From NCBI RefSeq assembly GCF_012726235.1, contig NZ_JAASAH010000008.1:207314-271313 (forward strand): a stretch of DNA of 64,000 nucleotides. The letters run 5' to 3'. Position 1 is the stretch's first letter; every line of letters begins with the position of its first letter. The stretch comes from Streptomyces sp. HNM0574. Its GTDB lineage: Bacteria > Actinomycetota > Actinomycetes > Streptomycetales > Streptomycetaceae. Of this stretch, positions 1 to 8,617 are shown piece by piece. The position numbers and the translations under genes are program-made. The notes beneath the pieces were generated by a model that was given only the letters and a program-made list of their open reading frames with translations, was not told the DNA's origin and did no database searches.

Positions 1-737
1 GAGACGACGACGGCGCCGTCGACGGTCCGTACGAGGTCGGCGGCGGGGGCGACCGCGGGCTGCCCGTTGCCCGTGCGGCGGGGCGGCTCCCCGGTGAGCC
101 GGTAGCCGGCCCACTGGGTGGCCTGCGCCGCGACGACCGCCTCCATCAGCGAGGTCTCGACGATCCCGCCCGTGCCGGTGCGGGCGCGCCGGAGGAGGGC
201 GGCGAGGACGCCGGAGGCCAGCGCGTTCGCGGCCAGCACGTCGGCGACGGTGAAGCCCACCCGCTGCGGTTCGCGCCCGGCCTCGCCGGTGGTGTGCATG
301 ATCCCGAACTCGGCCTGGGCGGCGATGTCCAGCCCTGCCCTCGCGGCCGACGGGCCCCGGCTGCCGAACCCGGACACGAAGCCGTACACCAGATGCGGGT
401 GGCGGTCCCGGGTGCGCTCCGGGCCGATGCCGAGGCGGTCGGCGGAACCGTTGCGGAAGTTGTGCAGCAGGACGTCCGAGGCGGCGCACAGTTCGTCCAG
501 CACCCGCAGTCCCTCGGGGCGCCGCAGGTCGACGGCGAGGCTGCGTTTGCCGCGGTTGTTGGCGTGCAGCATGGCCTGGCCGAACGGACCGACGGACCGT
601 GCCTGGTCGCCCGCGAGGCTCTCCACCTTGACCACCTCGGCGCCCAGGTCGGCGAGTTGCTGGCCGGCGCCGGGGGCGGCGATGTACTGCCCCAGGTCGA
701 CCACCCGGAACCCGGCGAGCGGCGCTTCCCCGGTCAT
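1..737 (-). CDS. CaiB/BaiF family CoA-transferase (class III), C-terminus outside window
   Basis: Class III CoA-transferases move CoA from an acyl-CoA donor to an organic acid through an aspartyl-CoA intermediate. The visible N-terminal ~245 residues show the family opening (PLAGFRVVDLGQYIAAPGAG), a V-KVE segment, NRGKRS, and the stretch GLDIAAQAEFGIMHTTG, whose Asp fits the catalytic position. The ATG at 737 overlaps the stop of the upstream MFS gene (ATGA), so the two are translationally coupled, and the permease may import the acid that is activated here. The C-terminal part lies beyond base 1. Substrate not predictable. Confidence 0.9.
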   Translation of the reverse strand, partial: MTGEAPLAGFRVVDLGQYIAAPGAGQQLADLGAEVVKVESLAGDQARSVGPFGQAMLHANNRGKRSLAVDLRRPEGLRVLDELCAASDVLLHNFRNGSADRLGIGPERTRDRHPHLVYGFVSGFGSRGPSAARAGLDIAAQAEFGIMHTTGEAGREPQRVGFTVADVLAANALASGVLAALLRRARTGTGGIVETSLMEAVVAAQATQWAGYRLTGEPPRRTGNGQPAVAPAADLVRTVDGAVVV

Positions 738-2086
738 GACGTCCTCCTGTCGGCGGTTTCGGTGGCCCCGCGGCGGGCCGTCTCGGCCTCCAGCCGTCTG
801 CGGGCCGCCTCCGGGTCGAGCAGGCGGCCGCCGAGGGCTGCGGCGAGGCAGATGGTGACGCCGACGGCGAGGAAGCCGTTCGCGTACCCCTCGGAGACCG
901 TCGGCCCGGCCTCGACGATCAGCCCCAGCACGTACGGGGCGACGATCCCCGCGACGCTGTAGACGGCGATGACGCAGCCGAAGAAGGCCCCGCGCCGGTG
1001 CCGCGGCAGGAAGTCGGACGCGCCCGCGAACGCCACCGAGAAGGCGACACTGTTGACCGAGAACGTGCAGACCACGAGCACCAGTTGGACCGGTCCCGAG
1101 TCGATCCGGGAGAACGCGATCATGCTGAGCCCGGCGAGCACGATCAGGGCCGCGGTGAGGTGACCGCGCGCCACCCGCGAACTGTGCCCCCGGGCCAGCA
1201 GCCGCCCCGAGAGGTACCCGGCGCCGAGCAGCACCACGACCGCCAGCGCGTAGGGCACGGTGACCAGCCAGCCGACGGTGGTCGCCCCGTAGCCGAGGCC
1301 CTCGCCGAGAAAGGCGGGCAGCCAGGAGACCTTGAGCGAGGTGATGAGGTACCCGGCGAAGGACAGCAGGCTGAGCCCCCAGAAGCTGGGCAGCCGCAGC
1401 AGCCGGAGGAAGGGCACGTCCAGGTGCCCGTTCGGGTCCTCCTCGCCCTCCGGGGTGCGCCCGCTCCCGGCCCGCCTGCGCAGCGGCTGCCGTTCGACGT
1501 ACCGGAGCCAGACGGCCAGCCAGACCAGGCCCGCCAGGATCAGCGCCAGGAACGCGCCGTGCCAGGAGTACGTGACGATGACCCAGGTCAGCAGCGGAGC
1601 GGAGAGCAGGGGGCCCACCGAGGAGCCCGCGTTGACCACGGCCCCGGCGAAGGCCCGCCGTTCCTTCGGGAACCGGTCGGCCACCACGCTCTGGCACAGG
1701 GCGTGCGCCGGACCCTCGAAGAAGCCCAGCGCGATGCGGGAGGCGAGCAGCACCCCGAACGTCGTCGGGACCGTCAGCGGCAGCATGCTGGCGACCCAGG
1801 TGAGCATCAGGAGGGCCGCGGCCCACTTGTACGAGATCCACGACAGCGCCGCCGAGAGGGCCACGGCGCCGACCGCGAACAGCCAGAAGAACGCACTGCC
1901 GACGAGCCCGAACTCCCCGGCGCTCAGCCCCAGTTCCTCCCGGATCTGCGGCGCGGCCAGCCCGACCGCCGCCTTGTCCGCGAAGTTGAGGGTGAAGAAG
2001 ACGAACAGCAGGACGACGACGCCCCAGGCCCTGCGGTCCGCACGGGTGGGCGACAGCTCGGGCGCCCCGGTGCCGGCAGTTGCCAT
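734..2086 (-). CDS. MFS transporter, anion:cation symporter-like, 12 TMS
   Basis: A 450-residue permease with about twelve hydrophobic segments. Features of the ACS branch of the major facilitator superfamily are visible: an N-terminal NFADKAAVGLAAPQI segment, GFFEGPAHALCQS and FPKERRAFAGAV in the first half, and a long charged central loop. These usually carry organic acids or sugar acids by proton symport. The ATG at 2086 was chosen over upstream in-frame starts because GGGAGGA lies just before it and the protein then begins in family register. Its stop overlaps the start of the CoA-transferase, suggesting an uptake-and-activation operon that continues off the left edge. Confidence 0.88.
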   Translation of the reverse strand: MATAGTGAPELSPTRADRRAWGVVVLLFVFFTLNFADKAAVGLAAPQIREELGLSAGEFGLVGSAFFWLFAVGAVALSAALSWISYKWAAALLMLTWVASMLPLTVPTTFGVLLASRIALGFFEGPAHALCQSVVADRFPKERRAFAGAVVNAGSSVGPLLSAPLLTWVIVTYSWHGAFLALILAGLVWLAVWLRYVERQPLRRRAGSGRTPEGEEDPNGHLDVPFLRLLRLPSFWGLSLLSFAGYLITSLKVSWLPAFLGEGLGYGATTVGWLVTVPYALAVVVLLGAGYLSGRLLARGHSSRVARGHLTAALIVLAGLSMIAFSRIDSGPVQLVLVVCTFSVNSVAFSVAFAGASDFLPRHRRGAFFGCVIAVYSVAGIVAPYVLGLIVEAGPTVSEGYANGFLAVGVTICLAAALGGRLLDPEAARRRLEAETARRGATETADRRTS

Positions 2087-2227
2087 GTGATCCTCCCTCG
2101 GCGCCCCGTCCTCGTCGACGGGTGCTGCGCCGCCCCCCAACCTCGGCGACGCCGTGGCCTGGGACAAGGCGGGAAATCCGTGCCACGGTGACAGCCGTGG
2201 CCGAACAGCGGGGCCCTGGACGCCGAC

Positions 2228-2259
2228 GGCCCCGGCCGCCCGCACGGGCGACCGGGGCC
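2228..2259 (-). terminator. Strong GC-rich hairpin downstream of the GNAT gene
   Basis: Two 15-nt arms (GGCCCCGGCCGCCCG and CGGGCGACCGGGGCC) pair with one C-A mismatch around a two-base gap. The hairpin starts 20 bases past the GNAT stop on the minus strand. No U-tract follows, as is common in actinomycetes. The rest of 2087-2278 holds the MFS leader and nothing else recognisable. Confidence 0.7.
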
Positions 2260-2278
2260 GGGCAAGGATCTGCCAAGG

Positions 2279-2842
2279 TCAGCTGGACCAGCGGGAGTTC
2301 TGCCACTCCGTGGCGAGCATGGCGTAGTGGAGTTCGCCGCCCCACTCGCCCTTGAAGATCTCCGACTCGACGAAGTGGGCCTCCTTGCGGAGCCCGATGC
2401 GCTCCATCACGGCGGCGGAGCCGGTGTTGCGCGGGTCGCAGCGGCCGATGATCCGGTGCAGCCCGAGCTGCTCGAAGCCGATGCGCAGCATCTCGACGGA
2501 CGCCTCGGTGGCGTAGCCCTTGCCGTGGTGCGCGGGGTGCAGGACGTAGCCGAACTCGCCCTGCTTGTGCTCCTCGCTGAGCCACACCAGCAGCGTGTAG
2601 CCGATGACGGTGCCGTCGAGCTCGACGGCGAGCATCAGGGTGTCGCCCTCCTTGCGCAGCGCCGTCTGGCCCTGGCGGGTGGCGAGTTCCTTGGCGTTGT
2701 CCTCGGGCGTGCGGGGCTCGTTGAACAGGTAGCGCGCCACCTCGGGCAGCGACTCGAAGGCGAGCATGTCCTCCGCGTCGGCCTCGGTGAACGGGCGCAG
2801 CGCGAGGCGTTCGGTCTTGACGGGGTCGACGATTTCGATCAT
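2279..2842 (-). CDS. GNAT family N-acetyltransferase, RimJ/RimL-like
   Basis: A 187-residue protein matching the Acetyltransf_3 branch: TERLALRPFTEADAEDMLAF at the N-terminus, GYVLHPAHHGKGYATEA as the acetyl-CoA-binding motif A, then LHRIIGRCDPRNTGSAAVMERIG (shown only in part here as the RCDPRNTGS segment) and GLRKEAHFVESEIFKGEW. Such enzymes acetylate the alpha-amine of ribosomal proteins or small amines; the substrate is unknown. It stands alone between the MFS operon and the end of the biosynthetic cluster, with its own downstream hairpin, so it is probably not part of the cluster. Confidence 0.88.
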   Translation of the reverse strand: MIEIVDPVKTERLALRPFTEADAEDMLAFESLPEVARYLFNEPRTPEDNAKELATRQGQTALRKEGDTLMLAVELDGTVIGYTLLVWLSEEHKQGEFGYVLHPAHHGKGYATEASVEMLRIGFEQLGLHRIIGRCDPRNTGSAAVMERIGLRKEAHFVESEIFKGEWGGELHYAMLATEWQNSRWSS

Positions 2843-2867
2843 TCGGAGTTCCTCGGTAGGGAGTGGG

Positions 2868-2883
2868 CGCGGGGTAACCCGCG
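2868..2883 (-). terminator. Short hairpin after the amidohydrolase, possible cluster terminator
   Basis: CGCGGG and CCCGCG pair perfectly around a GTAA tetraloop, 98 bases past the amidohydrolase stop on the minus strand. It also sits in the leader of the GNAT gene (start 2842), so either role is possible. Confidence 0.4.
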
Positions 2884-2980
2884 GTGTGGTGCGTGGTCGT
2901 GCGTGCGGGTGCTCAAACGGTGGTTCCTGTGGTGCCCTTTCTGTGCCGGGGACGGGGGAGTCGAGGGGGCCGGCCTGGGG

Positions 2981-5900
2981 TCACGCCCTGGCCGTCCGCG
3001 CCGGCGGCGTCCCGGGGCGGGGGCGGCAGCATCCGGTGCCGGCGAGGGACCCCGTCCCGTCCGGTGCCGCCCCTGTGGTGAACGCGGCGGGGGCCGCCGG
3101 AGTGCCGGAGCCGGCGGACTTCTCGTAGGGGGCGAGAAGTTCCGGTATCCGGTGTCCGTGGCCGTCGACGAAGACCCGGTCGACGCGTGCGGCGGCGGTG
3201 ATGTCCCGCAGCGGGTCGCCGTCGACGATCAGCAGGTCGGCGCGTGCCCCGGCCCTGAGGGTGCCGAGCTCGTCCTCGGCGCCCAGGGCGCGGGCCGCGT
3301 TGCCGGTGGCGGTGGTGAGAGCCTCGCGGGGCGAGAAGCCGTGCTTGACCATGGCGCGCAGGTTCTGGTGCAGGCCGATGCCCGGGTTGTCCAGCGGCGC
3401 GTCGGTACCGGCGACGACGGTGCCGCCCGCGCGGTGCACCCGCAGCAGCAGGTCCACGTCGCCCTCGGTCCAGGCGCGGTCCAGCGCGGTGTCCTCGCTC
3501 CCGGCCGCCTCCACCTGCTTCTTGAGCGCCGCGTACTCCCAGGAGGGGAAGAGGGTTCTGGTGCGCCGGTCGGTGACGAGGTCGGAGCTCTCCAGGAACA
3601 TCTCGTGCGCGAACAGCAGCGTGGAGGAGACCCACATGTGGGAGCGGCTGAGCAGCTGCACGGTGTCCTCGGCGGTGCGGCCGCCCGCGAAGCTGAGCGT
3701 GCGGGAGTAGCCGAGCCGGTTCTCGCCGCCGGTGTGCTCCATCCCGTTCAGCCCGGTGACCATCGCCGGGTACAAGTAGTGCGAGACGACGGGCACGTGG
3801 GCGGCCCGCAGCCGCCGCACCAGCCGCCGCTCCAGGCCCACCGGCAGCCGCTGGTAGGACTTGACGACGTTGTAGTCGAGCGCGAGGACCCGCTCCAGCT
3901 CCCGGTCGAGCTGCTCGGCGGACGAGACGCAGCGCATGAACCCGAAGTGGCAGCGCGTCCCGTCCAGCGGCTCGCCCGAGCCGAGATAGCGCGGCCCGAC
4001 CGCGGCGCCGGAGTGCAGGGACTCGCGGGTCTCGGCCATCCGGTAGGCGGGGTCGCCGGTGGAGCGGCTGGTGGTCACCCCGTACGCCAGCCACAGCGGG
4101 CCCTGCCGTCCTGCCCATTGGCGGCCGCGCAGGTGCCAGTGGTTGTGCACGTCGATCAGGCCGGGCAGCACGGTGCGGTCCGAGGCGTCGACGGTGGGTT
4201 CGGTGCCGCGTCGTGCCGGGGTGATCGAGGTGATCCGCCCGTCCTCCAGGGTGAGGTCCACGTCGCGGCGGTACCCGGCGGCCCGCCCGTCCCAGAGCGC
4301 CCCGGCCCGGATGACGGTGCGCGGCGGCGCGGGGCGCTGGACGCAGGTGAGCGGCGGTGTGTACGTGGTGGCGCGGGTGGCCGGTCCGTGCGGCAGCAGC
4401 ACCAGTTCGCCGAGCGAGAGGAACAGCACGTCGCCCCGGGCGGAGACCGACACCGCGTCCGCGACCCGCTCGGACAGTGGCACGGGTTCGCCCGTGACGG
4501 TGCCGTCGGCGGCGACCGGAATCCGGTGCACCAGGCTGTCGACGACGGCGAGCAGGGAGCGCCCGTCGGGGCTCCACACGGGACCGTCGTCGCCGCGGGT
4601 GGCGAGGGAGCGGTGCGGCGCGACGGCGTGCACGGACCGTTTCCCGCTCGCGGTGTCGACGACCTGGACGCGGTGGTGGCCGTTGGCGTCCCGGGCCGAG
4701 ACGGGGGCGGTCACCGCCCAGGCGACCCGGCGGCTCTCCGGGCACCAGGACGGCCGCCCGGGCTGCTCGCTCGCGGGCGCGATCCGGCGGGAGTCGCGGG
4801 TCTTCAGGTCGAGCACCCAGGTGGCACCCGCCTGGTCCTGGTAGGCGACGCGCTTCCCGTCGGGCGCGACGCCCGGCGCGACGGCGCCGTTCGGCAGGTC
4901 CGTGAGCTGCTCGTCCCCGCCGGCGGAGCCGAAGGTGTGCTTCCAGAGGTTGGGCACCCCGGTGCGGTCGCTGGAGTACGCGACGGACTTCCCGTCCGGG
5001 AACCAGGACGGGTCGGCGGCGAAGTAGCCGTCGTCCACGGCCTTTTCGGCCTCGGAGCCGCCCGAGCCGTCCAGCCGCAGGTGCCACAGCGCGCCCAGCG
5101 CGCGGAAGCAGACGGCGGAGGCGTCGGGCGACAGCACGGGCCCGGCCAGCCCGAGCGCCCGCGCCCGCCGGGGCGGGCTCACGGGCTGCCCGATGGCGGG
5201 CGGGGTGCCCGGCGGGGCGAGCGCGGCGGCGAAGGGAATGGCCTCGGTCGCGTCCGGCGCTCCGGTGCGGCGGCGGACGATGCGGCCGTCGGCGCCGGCG
5301 TGCACGAGTTCGTCCTCCGAGAGCCAGCCGGGCGGGAACGGCGCGGGCTCCTCGGGCGGTTCGGTGAGCGCCTTGCCGTCGAGACGGAGGGTGGCCTCGG
5401 GCCCGGCGGTGGCGATGTGCGCGAGCTGCCCGCCGGGCCCGTAGGAGGCGCCGCGCAGGGCGTGGCCCTCGGGCGCGGTGTGCACGGTCCTGCGTCGCCC
5501 CGAGCTCAAGTCGACGGTGTCCAGCCGTACTTCACCGGCGACGCAGGCCAGGCTCCGGCCGTCCGGGTGCCAGGTGGGGGAGCGGTACGCGTCCTCGTCG
5601 TCGGTGCCGGCGACGGGACGGGAGCGCCCCTCGGCCAGATCGTGCACCCAGACGGCGCTGGTGCCGTCCGTGTCGGAGACGTAGGCGATGCGGGTGCCGT
5701 CGGGGGAGACGGCGGGGTCGACGTCGTACCCCGGACCGTCGGTGAGACGTTCCACCTCACCGGTGGCGAGGTCGACGGCGCAGATGTCGTAACTGCCGTT
5801 CCGGAACGACTGGAAGGCGACGCGCTTCCCGTCGGGGAAGAACGACGGCCAGGTGGCGTCCTCCAGATCGTCGGTGAGCCGGGTGGCGGTGCCGCCCTCC

Positions 5901-6142
5901 AGGGGCAGCAGCCAGAGCACGTTGTGCGCGTCGAACACGAGCCGGCCGGAGGCCGGATGGCAGCTGAGGGCGATGTTGGTGGCCTGCCGGACCACGAGGC
6001 CCCGGCTCGCGGCCGGGGCCTCACCGGCGGGGCCGCCCAGTTCGAGCGCGGCCCCGCCGCCCAGCACGACACCCGTCTTGAGCAGGGTGCGTCGGGAAGG
6101 CCGGGAAAGCCCGGGAACCCGGGGTGTCCAGGAAGGTGTCAT
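2981..6142 (-). CDS. Tat-exported amidohydrolase with N-terminal PD40 (TolB-like) beta-propeller
   Basis: A 1,053-residue protein, probably extracellular. The N-terminus carries a twin-arginine signal (SRRTLLK, then a hydrophobic stretch ending near APAAS). Residues ~50-650 contain repeated PD40 blades such as FFPDGKRVAF, VSPDGTRIAYVSD and WFPDGKSVAYSSD. The C-terminal ~400 residues form an amidohydrolase domain with the full metal set: DVHNHWH (HxH), VVKSYQ (bridging Lys), VVSHYL, GMEHTG and GTDAPLDN (Asp). The ATG at 6142 follows GGAG and precedes the Tat signal directly. It lies 38 bases after the oxidase/methyltransferase gene, so it is probably last in the pap operon. It could process the product or a precursor outside the cell, or hydrolyse an amide as self-protection; both are inference. 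Confidence 0.85.
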   Translation of the reverse strand: MTPSWTPRVPGLSRPSRRTLLKTGVVLGGGAALELGGPAGEAPAASRGLVVRQATNIALSCHPASGRLVFDAHNVLWLLPLEGGTATRLTDDLEDATWPSFFPDGKRVAFQSFRNGSYDICAVDLATGEVERLTDGPGYDVDPAVSPDGTRIAYVSDTDGTSAVWVHDLAEGRSRPVAGTDDEDAYRSPTWHPDGRSLACVAGEVRLDTVDLSSGRRRTVHTAPEGHALRGASYGPGGQLAHIATAGPEATLRLDGKALTEPPEEPAPFPPGWLSEDELVHAGADGRIVRRRTGAPDATEAIPFAAALAPPGTPPAIGQPVSPPRRARALGLAGPVLSPDASAVCFRALGALWHLRLDGSGGSEAEKAVDDGYFAADPSWFPDGKSVAYSSDRTGVPNLWKHTFGSAGGDEQLTDLPNGAVAPGVAPDGKRVAYQDQAGATWVLDLKTRDSRRIAPASEQPGRPSWCPESRRVAWAVTAPVSARDANGHHRVQVVDTASGKRSVHAVAPHRSLATRGDDGPVWSPDGRSLLAVVDSLVHRIPVAADGTVTGEPVPLSERVADAVSVSARGDVLFLSLGELVLLPHGPATRATTYTPPLTCVQRPAPPRTVIRAGALWDGRAAGYRRDVDLTLEDGRITSITPARRGTEPTVDASDRTVLPGLIDVHNHWHLRGRQWAGRQGPLWLAYGVTTSRSTGDPAYRMAETRESLHSGAAVGPRYLGSGEPLDGTRCHFGFMRCVSSAEQLDRELERVLALDYNVVKSYQRLPVGLERRLVRRLRAAHVPVVSHYLYPAMVTGLNGMEHTGGENRLGYSRTLSFAGGRTAEDTVQLLSRSHMWVSSTLLFAHEMFLESSDLVTDRRTRTLFPSWEYAALKKQVEAAGSEDTALDRAWTEGDVDLLLRVHRAGGTVVAGTDAPLDNPGIGLHQNLRAMVKHGFSPREALTTATGNAARALGAEDELGTLRAGARADLLIVDGDPLRDITAAARVDRVFVDGHGHRIPELLAPYEKSAGSGTPAAPAAFTTGAAPDGTGSLAGTGCCRPRPGTPPARTARA

Positions 6143-6180
6143 GCGGGGGTCTCCACCGTGGTGGTGCGGGTCGGACAGGG

Positions 6181-8523
6181 TTACGCGGAGCGCTTCGCGA
6201 TCACGTAGCGCGGGAAGCCGTCGTGGTCGGTGTGGCTGGTGAGGGAGGCGAAACCGGCCCGGCGGAGGATGTCGAGGACCTCGTCCACCTTGGCGTCGTA
6301 GTGCTCCACGGCCAGCACGCCGTCCGCGGTGAGCAGCCGGGCCGCCGCCGTGGCGACCGAGCGCAGCGCGTCCAGACCGTCCCAGCCGGAGTAGACCGCC
6401 TCGGCGGGCTGGTGCACGGCCCACTCGGCGGGGATGTGCAGCCGGTCGGGCACGTACGGCGGGTTGGCGGTGATCAGGTCGACGGTGCCGTCCAGCGCGG
6501 ACAGCAGGCCCGCGTCGGCCACGTCGCCCGCGACGAAGTCGACCTTCCCGGGCACCTGTTCGCGCAGCCGCTCCGCGTTCTCGCGGGCGCACTCCAGCGC
6601 CGTCTCCGAGATGTCGACACCGGTGACCTCGGCGCCGGGACGGAGCTTGCCGACGGACAGCGCCAGCGCGCCGGAGCCGGTGCACAGGTCGACGGTGCGC
6701 GGCTGCTCGGCGCCGCAGGCGGCGAGGGCCGTCTCGACCATGGCCTCGGAGTGCACGCGGGGGATGAACACGCCCTTGCCGACCCGGAATTCGAGGCCGA
6801 ACAGCTGCGCGCTGCCGGTCAGGTACTCCAGCGGCTCCCGCTCCGCGCGGCGGCGCACCAGCTCGCGCAGCGAGGCGGCCTGCCCGTCGTCGAGGACCGC
6901 GTTCGGGTCCAGCTCGCCCGCGGGGACGCCGCTGACGTGCGCGGCCAGCGCGAGCGCGTCCGCGCCGGGGGCCCAGACGCCGGCGCCGGCCAGGGTCTCC
7001 TCGGCGGCGGTGAGGTGCCCGCCCAGGGTCTGCCCGGACTCGGCGCCCGGAGTGCCGAAGGCGGAGCGGCAGTTGGCGTAGTAGTCGCGCAGCCAGCGCA
7101 CCATCTGCGGGTGCAGCCGGGAGGAGGCCAGCAGCTCGGGCGGCGGCGTGAAATCGGTGTCGATCTCGTCGGCCCAGTTGGCGTAGATCGGCCGCAGGTC
7201 GGCCTCCAGGTACTCCTGCCAGTCGGTGGGGATGTTCCAGTGGTGCTCGTAGCCGGTGGCCAGCATGTGCTCGACGGTGGTGTCGATGACCCGCTCGCGG
7301 CTCACACCCTCCAGCGGGCGCCGCCTGGGCGTGAACGCGTCGAGGTCGAGCTCGGGCGTTCCGCCCGCCATGCGGAGCGCGAACTCCCGTGCCAGCAGCG
7401 GCGAGAGGAACAGTCCGTCCCGGTAGGTGCCGGTCATCATCCACAGTCCGGCGTACGGGGTCTCGCCCAGCAGCGGGTAGCCGTCCAGGGAGACCGGCCG
7501 GTTGCCCACGTTGACCTTGGTGACCTGGCTGGACCACAGGTTGCGGCGGATCTGCCGGTGCGAGCACTCCAGCAGGAAGTTGAGGTCCCGGATGACGGGG
7601 TCGGCCAGCGGGCGCGGGTTGATGATGTTCGTGGCGCCGATGTAGACCCGGGCCATGCCGCGCGGCACGACGTGCAGCCCGCAGGCGAAGGCGCGGTTGG
7701 GGGTGCGGATCACCGACTCGGGCTGGGTGCCGTCGTGGGTGCTGGCGATCGCGGAGACGCCGTACCCGGCGACCAGGCGCGGGATGCAGTCGCCGAGCCC
7801 GGGCACCGAGTCGATCAGCGTCTGCGAGCCGACGCCGCCGGCCAGCGCGACCTGCCCGGCGGTGAGCGTCTCGCCGTTGTCCAGGACGACGCCGCGGGTG
7901 CGGTCGCCGTCGACCAGGACGCGGGTGGCCTGCGCGTCGACGAGGTGCACGCCGAGGCGGCGTGCGGTCTCCTCCAGCCGGTGCAGCAGCCGGCCGGAGT
8001 CGACGGCGTGCTCACCGGGGATGTGCAGGGCCTTCAGGGGACGGGAGTTGGGGTCGGGATCCAGCCAGTCGACGTCGTCCGGGTCGACGGTCTCGTACGG
8101 CTCGTCGTGCTTCTCCAGGGTGGCGCGGATCGCCTCGTAGTTGCCGGTGTCGATGGTGCCGGTGCCGACGGTGTTCAGCAGCACGGTGGTGCCGCGCGCG
8201 GTGAGGATGTCCCGGCTGTCGGCCGCGGAGCCGGAGATGGTCTCCAGCCACTCGGGCCACAGGTCCTTGGCCCGCAGGTCGAGGTCGAACTTGGCCTGCC
8301 CGTAGGAGCTTTCCAGCAGCCCCGTGGTGACCTCGCCGAAGCAGCCGAGCATGGCACCCGCGGCCGTGGAGGCGGCGTACGGGCGGTGGGCGCGGCCGAC
8401 GAGCGCGACGGAGTGGCCGCGCTGGGCCAGCTCGACGGCGAGCGAGGAGCCGAGGGCGCCGTTGCCGACGACGATCGCGTCGAAGCCCTTCTGGGCGGTG
8501 TCCTGAGTGGTGCTGTCCTTCAT
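6181..8523 (-). CDS. FAD-dependent amine oxidase (DAO fold) fused to PrmC/PapM-type N-methyltransferase
   Basis: A 780-residue two-domain enzyme. Residues ~10-440 are a D-amino-acid-oxidase-fold FAD domain: VVGNGALGSSLAVELAQRG dinucleotide motif, later GYPLLGETPYAGLWMMTG. After a linker, residues ~520-780 reproduce the PrmC/HemK layout: a small helical domain, REPLEYLTGSAQLFGLEF, FIPRVHSE, SAM motif DLCTGSG near 612, and NPPY at 687-690, the signature of planar-nitrogen methylation. PapM of pristinamycin biosynthesis, which dimethylates 4-aminophenylalanine, is to my knowledge of this type. The order is the reverse of tRNA-modifying MnmC (methyltransferase first, oxidase second). The ATG at 8523 follows AAGGAG. 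Likely role: oxidation at one amine and methylation of the aniline nitrogen of the cluster product (inference). Confidence 0.85.
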   Translation of the reverse strand: MKDSTTQDTAQKGFDAIVVGNGALGSSLAVELAQRGHSVALVGRAHRPYAASTAAGAMLGCFGEVTTGLLESSYGQAKFDLDLRAKDLWPEWLETISGSAADSRDILTARGTTVLLNTVGTGTIDTGNYEAIRATLEKHDEPYETVDPDDVDWLDPDPNSRPLKALHIPGEHAVDSGRLLHRLEETARRLGVHLVDAQATRVLVDGDRTRGVVLDNGETLTAGQVALAGGVGSQTLIDSVPGLGDCIPRLVAGYGVSAIASTHDGTQPESVIRTPNRAFACGLHVVPRGMARVYIGATNIINPRPLADPVIRDLNFLLECSHRQIRRNLWSSQVTKVNVGNRPVSLDGYPLLGETPYAGLWMMTGTYRDGLFLSPLLAREFALRMAGGTPELDLDAFTPRRRPLEGVSRERVIDTTVEHMLATGYEHHWNIPTDWQEYLEADLRPIYANWADEIDTDFTPPPELLASSRLHPQMVRWLRDYYANCRSAFGTPGAESGQTLGGHLTAAEETLAGAGVWAPGADALALAAHVSGVPAGELDPNAVLDDGQAASLRELVRRRAEREPLEYLTGSAQLFGLEFRVGKGVFIPRVHSEAMVETALAACGAEQPRTVDLCTGSGALALSVGKLRPGAEVTGVDISETALECARENAERLREQVPGKVDFVAGDVADAGLLSALDGTVDLITANPPYVPDRLHIPAEWAVHQPAEAVYSGWDGLDALRSVATAAARLLTADGVLAVEHYDAKVDEVLDILRRAGFASLTSHTDHDGFPRYVIAKRSA

Positions 8524-8617
8524 CGGAGGAACTCCTTGGATGCGGTGGTGAAGTCCGGTGGGGTGAAGCCCTGTGCGCTGGAGCGCTGTGCGGTGGTGAC
8601 GTGCGGCGCGGTGCCGG

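Noticed and set aside
2327..6208. Very long open frame on the plus strand (over 1,200 codons), with others at 6124-8835 (plus) and 20765-23959 (minus)
   Set aside because: They are antisense to clear genes, have low-complexity Gly/Ala/Arg/Val composition and no family motifs. High GC at third positions removes stop codons on the opposite strand.
6181..8523. Housekeeping PrmC (release-factor methyltransferase)
   Set aside because: The methyltransferase half is fused to an FAD oxidase inside the pap operon. prmC normally lies beside prfA, which is absent.
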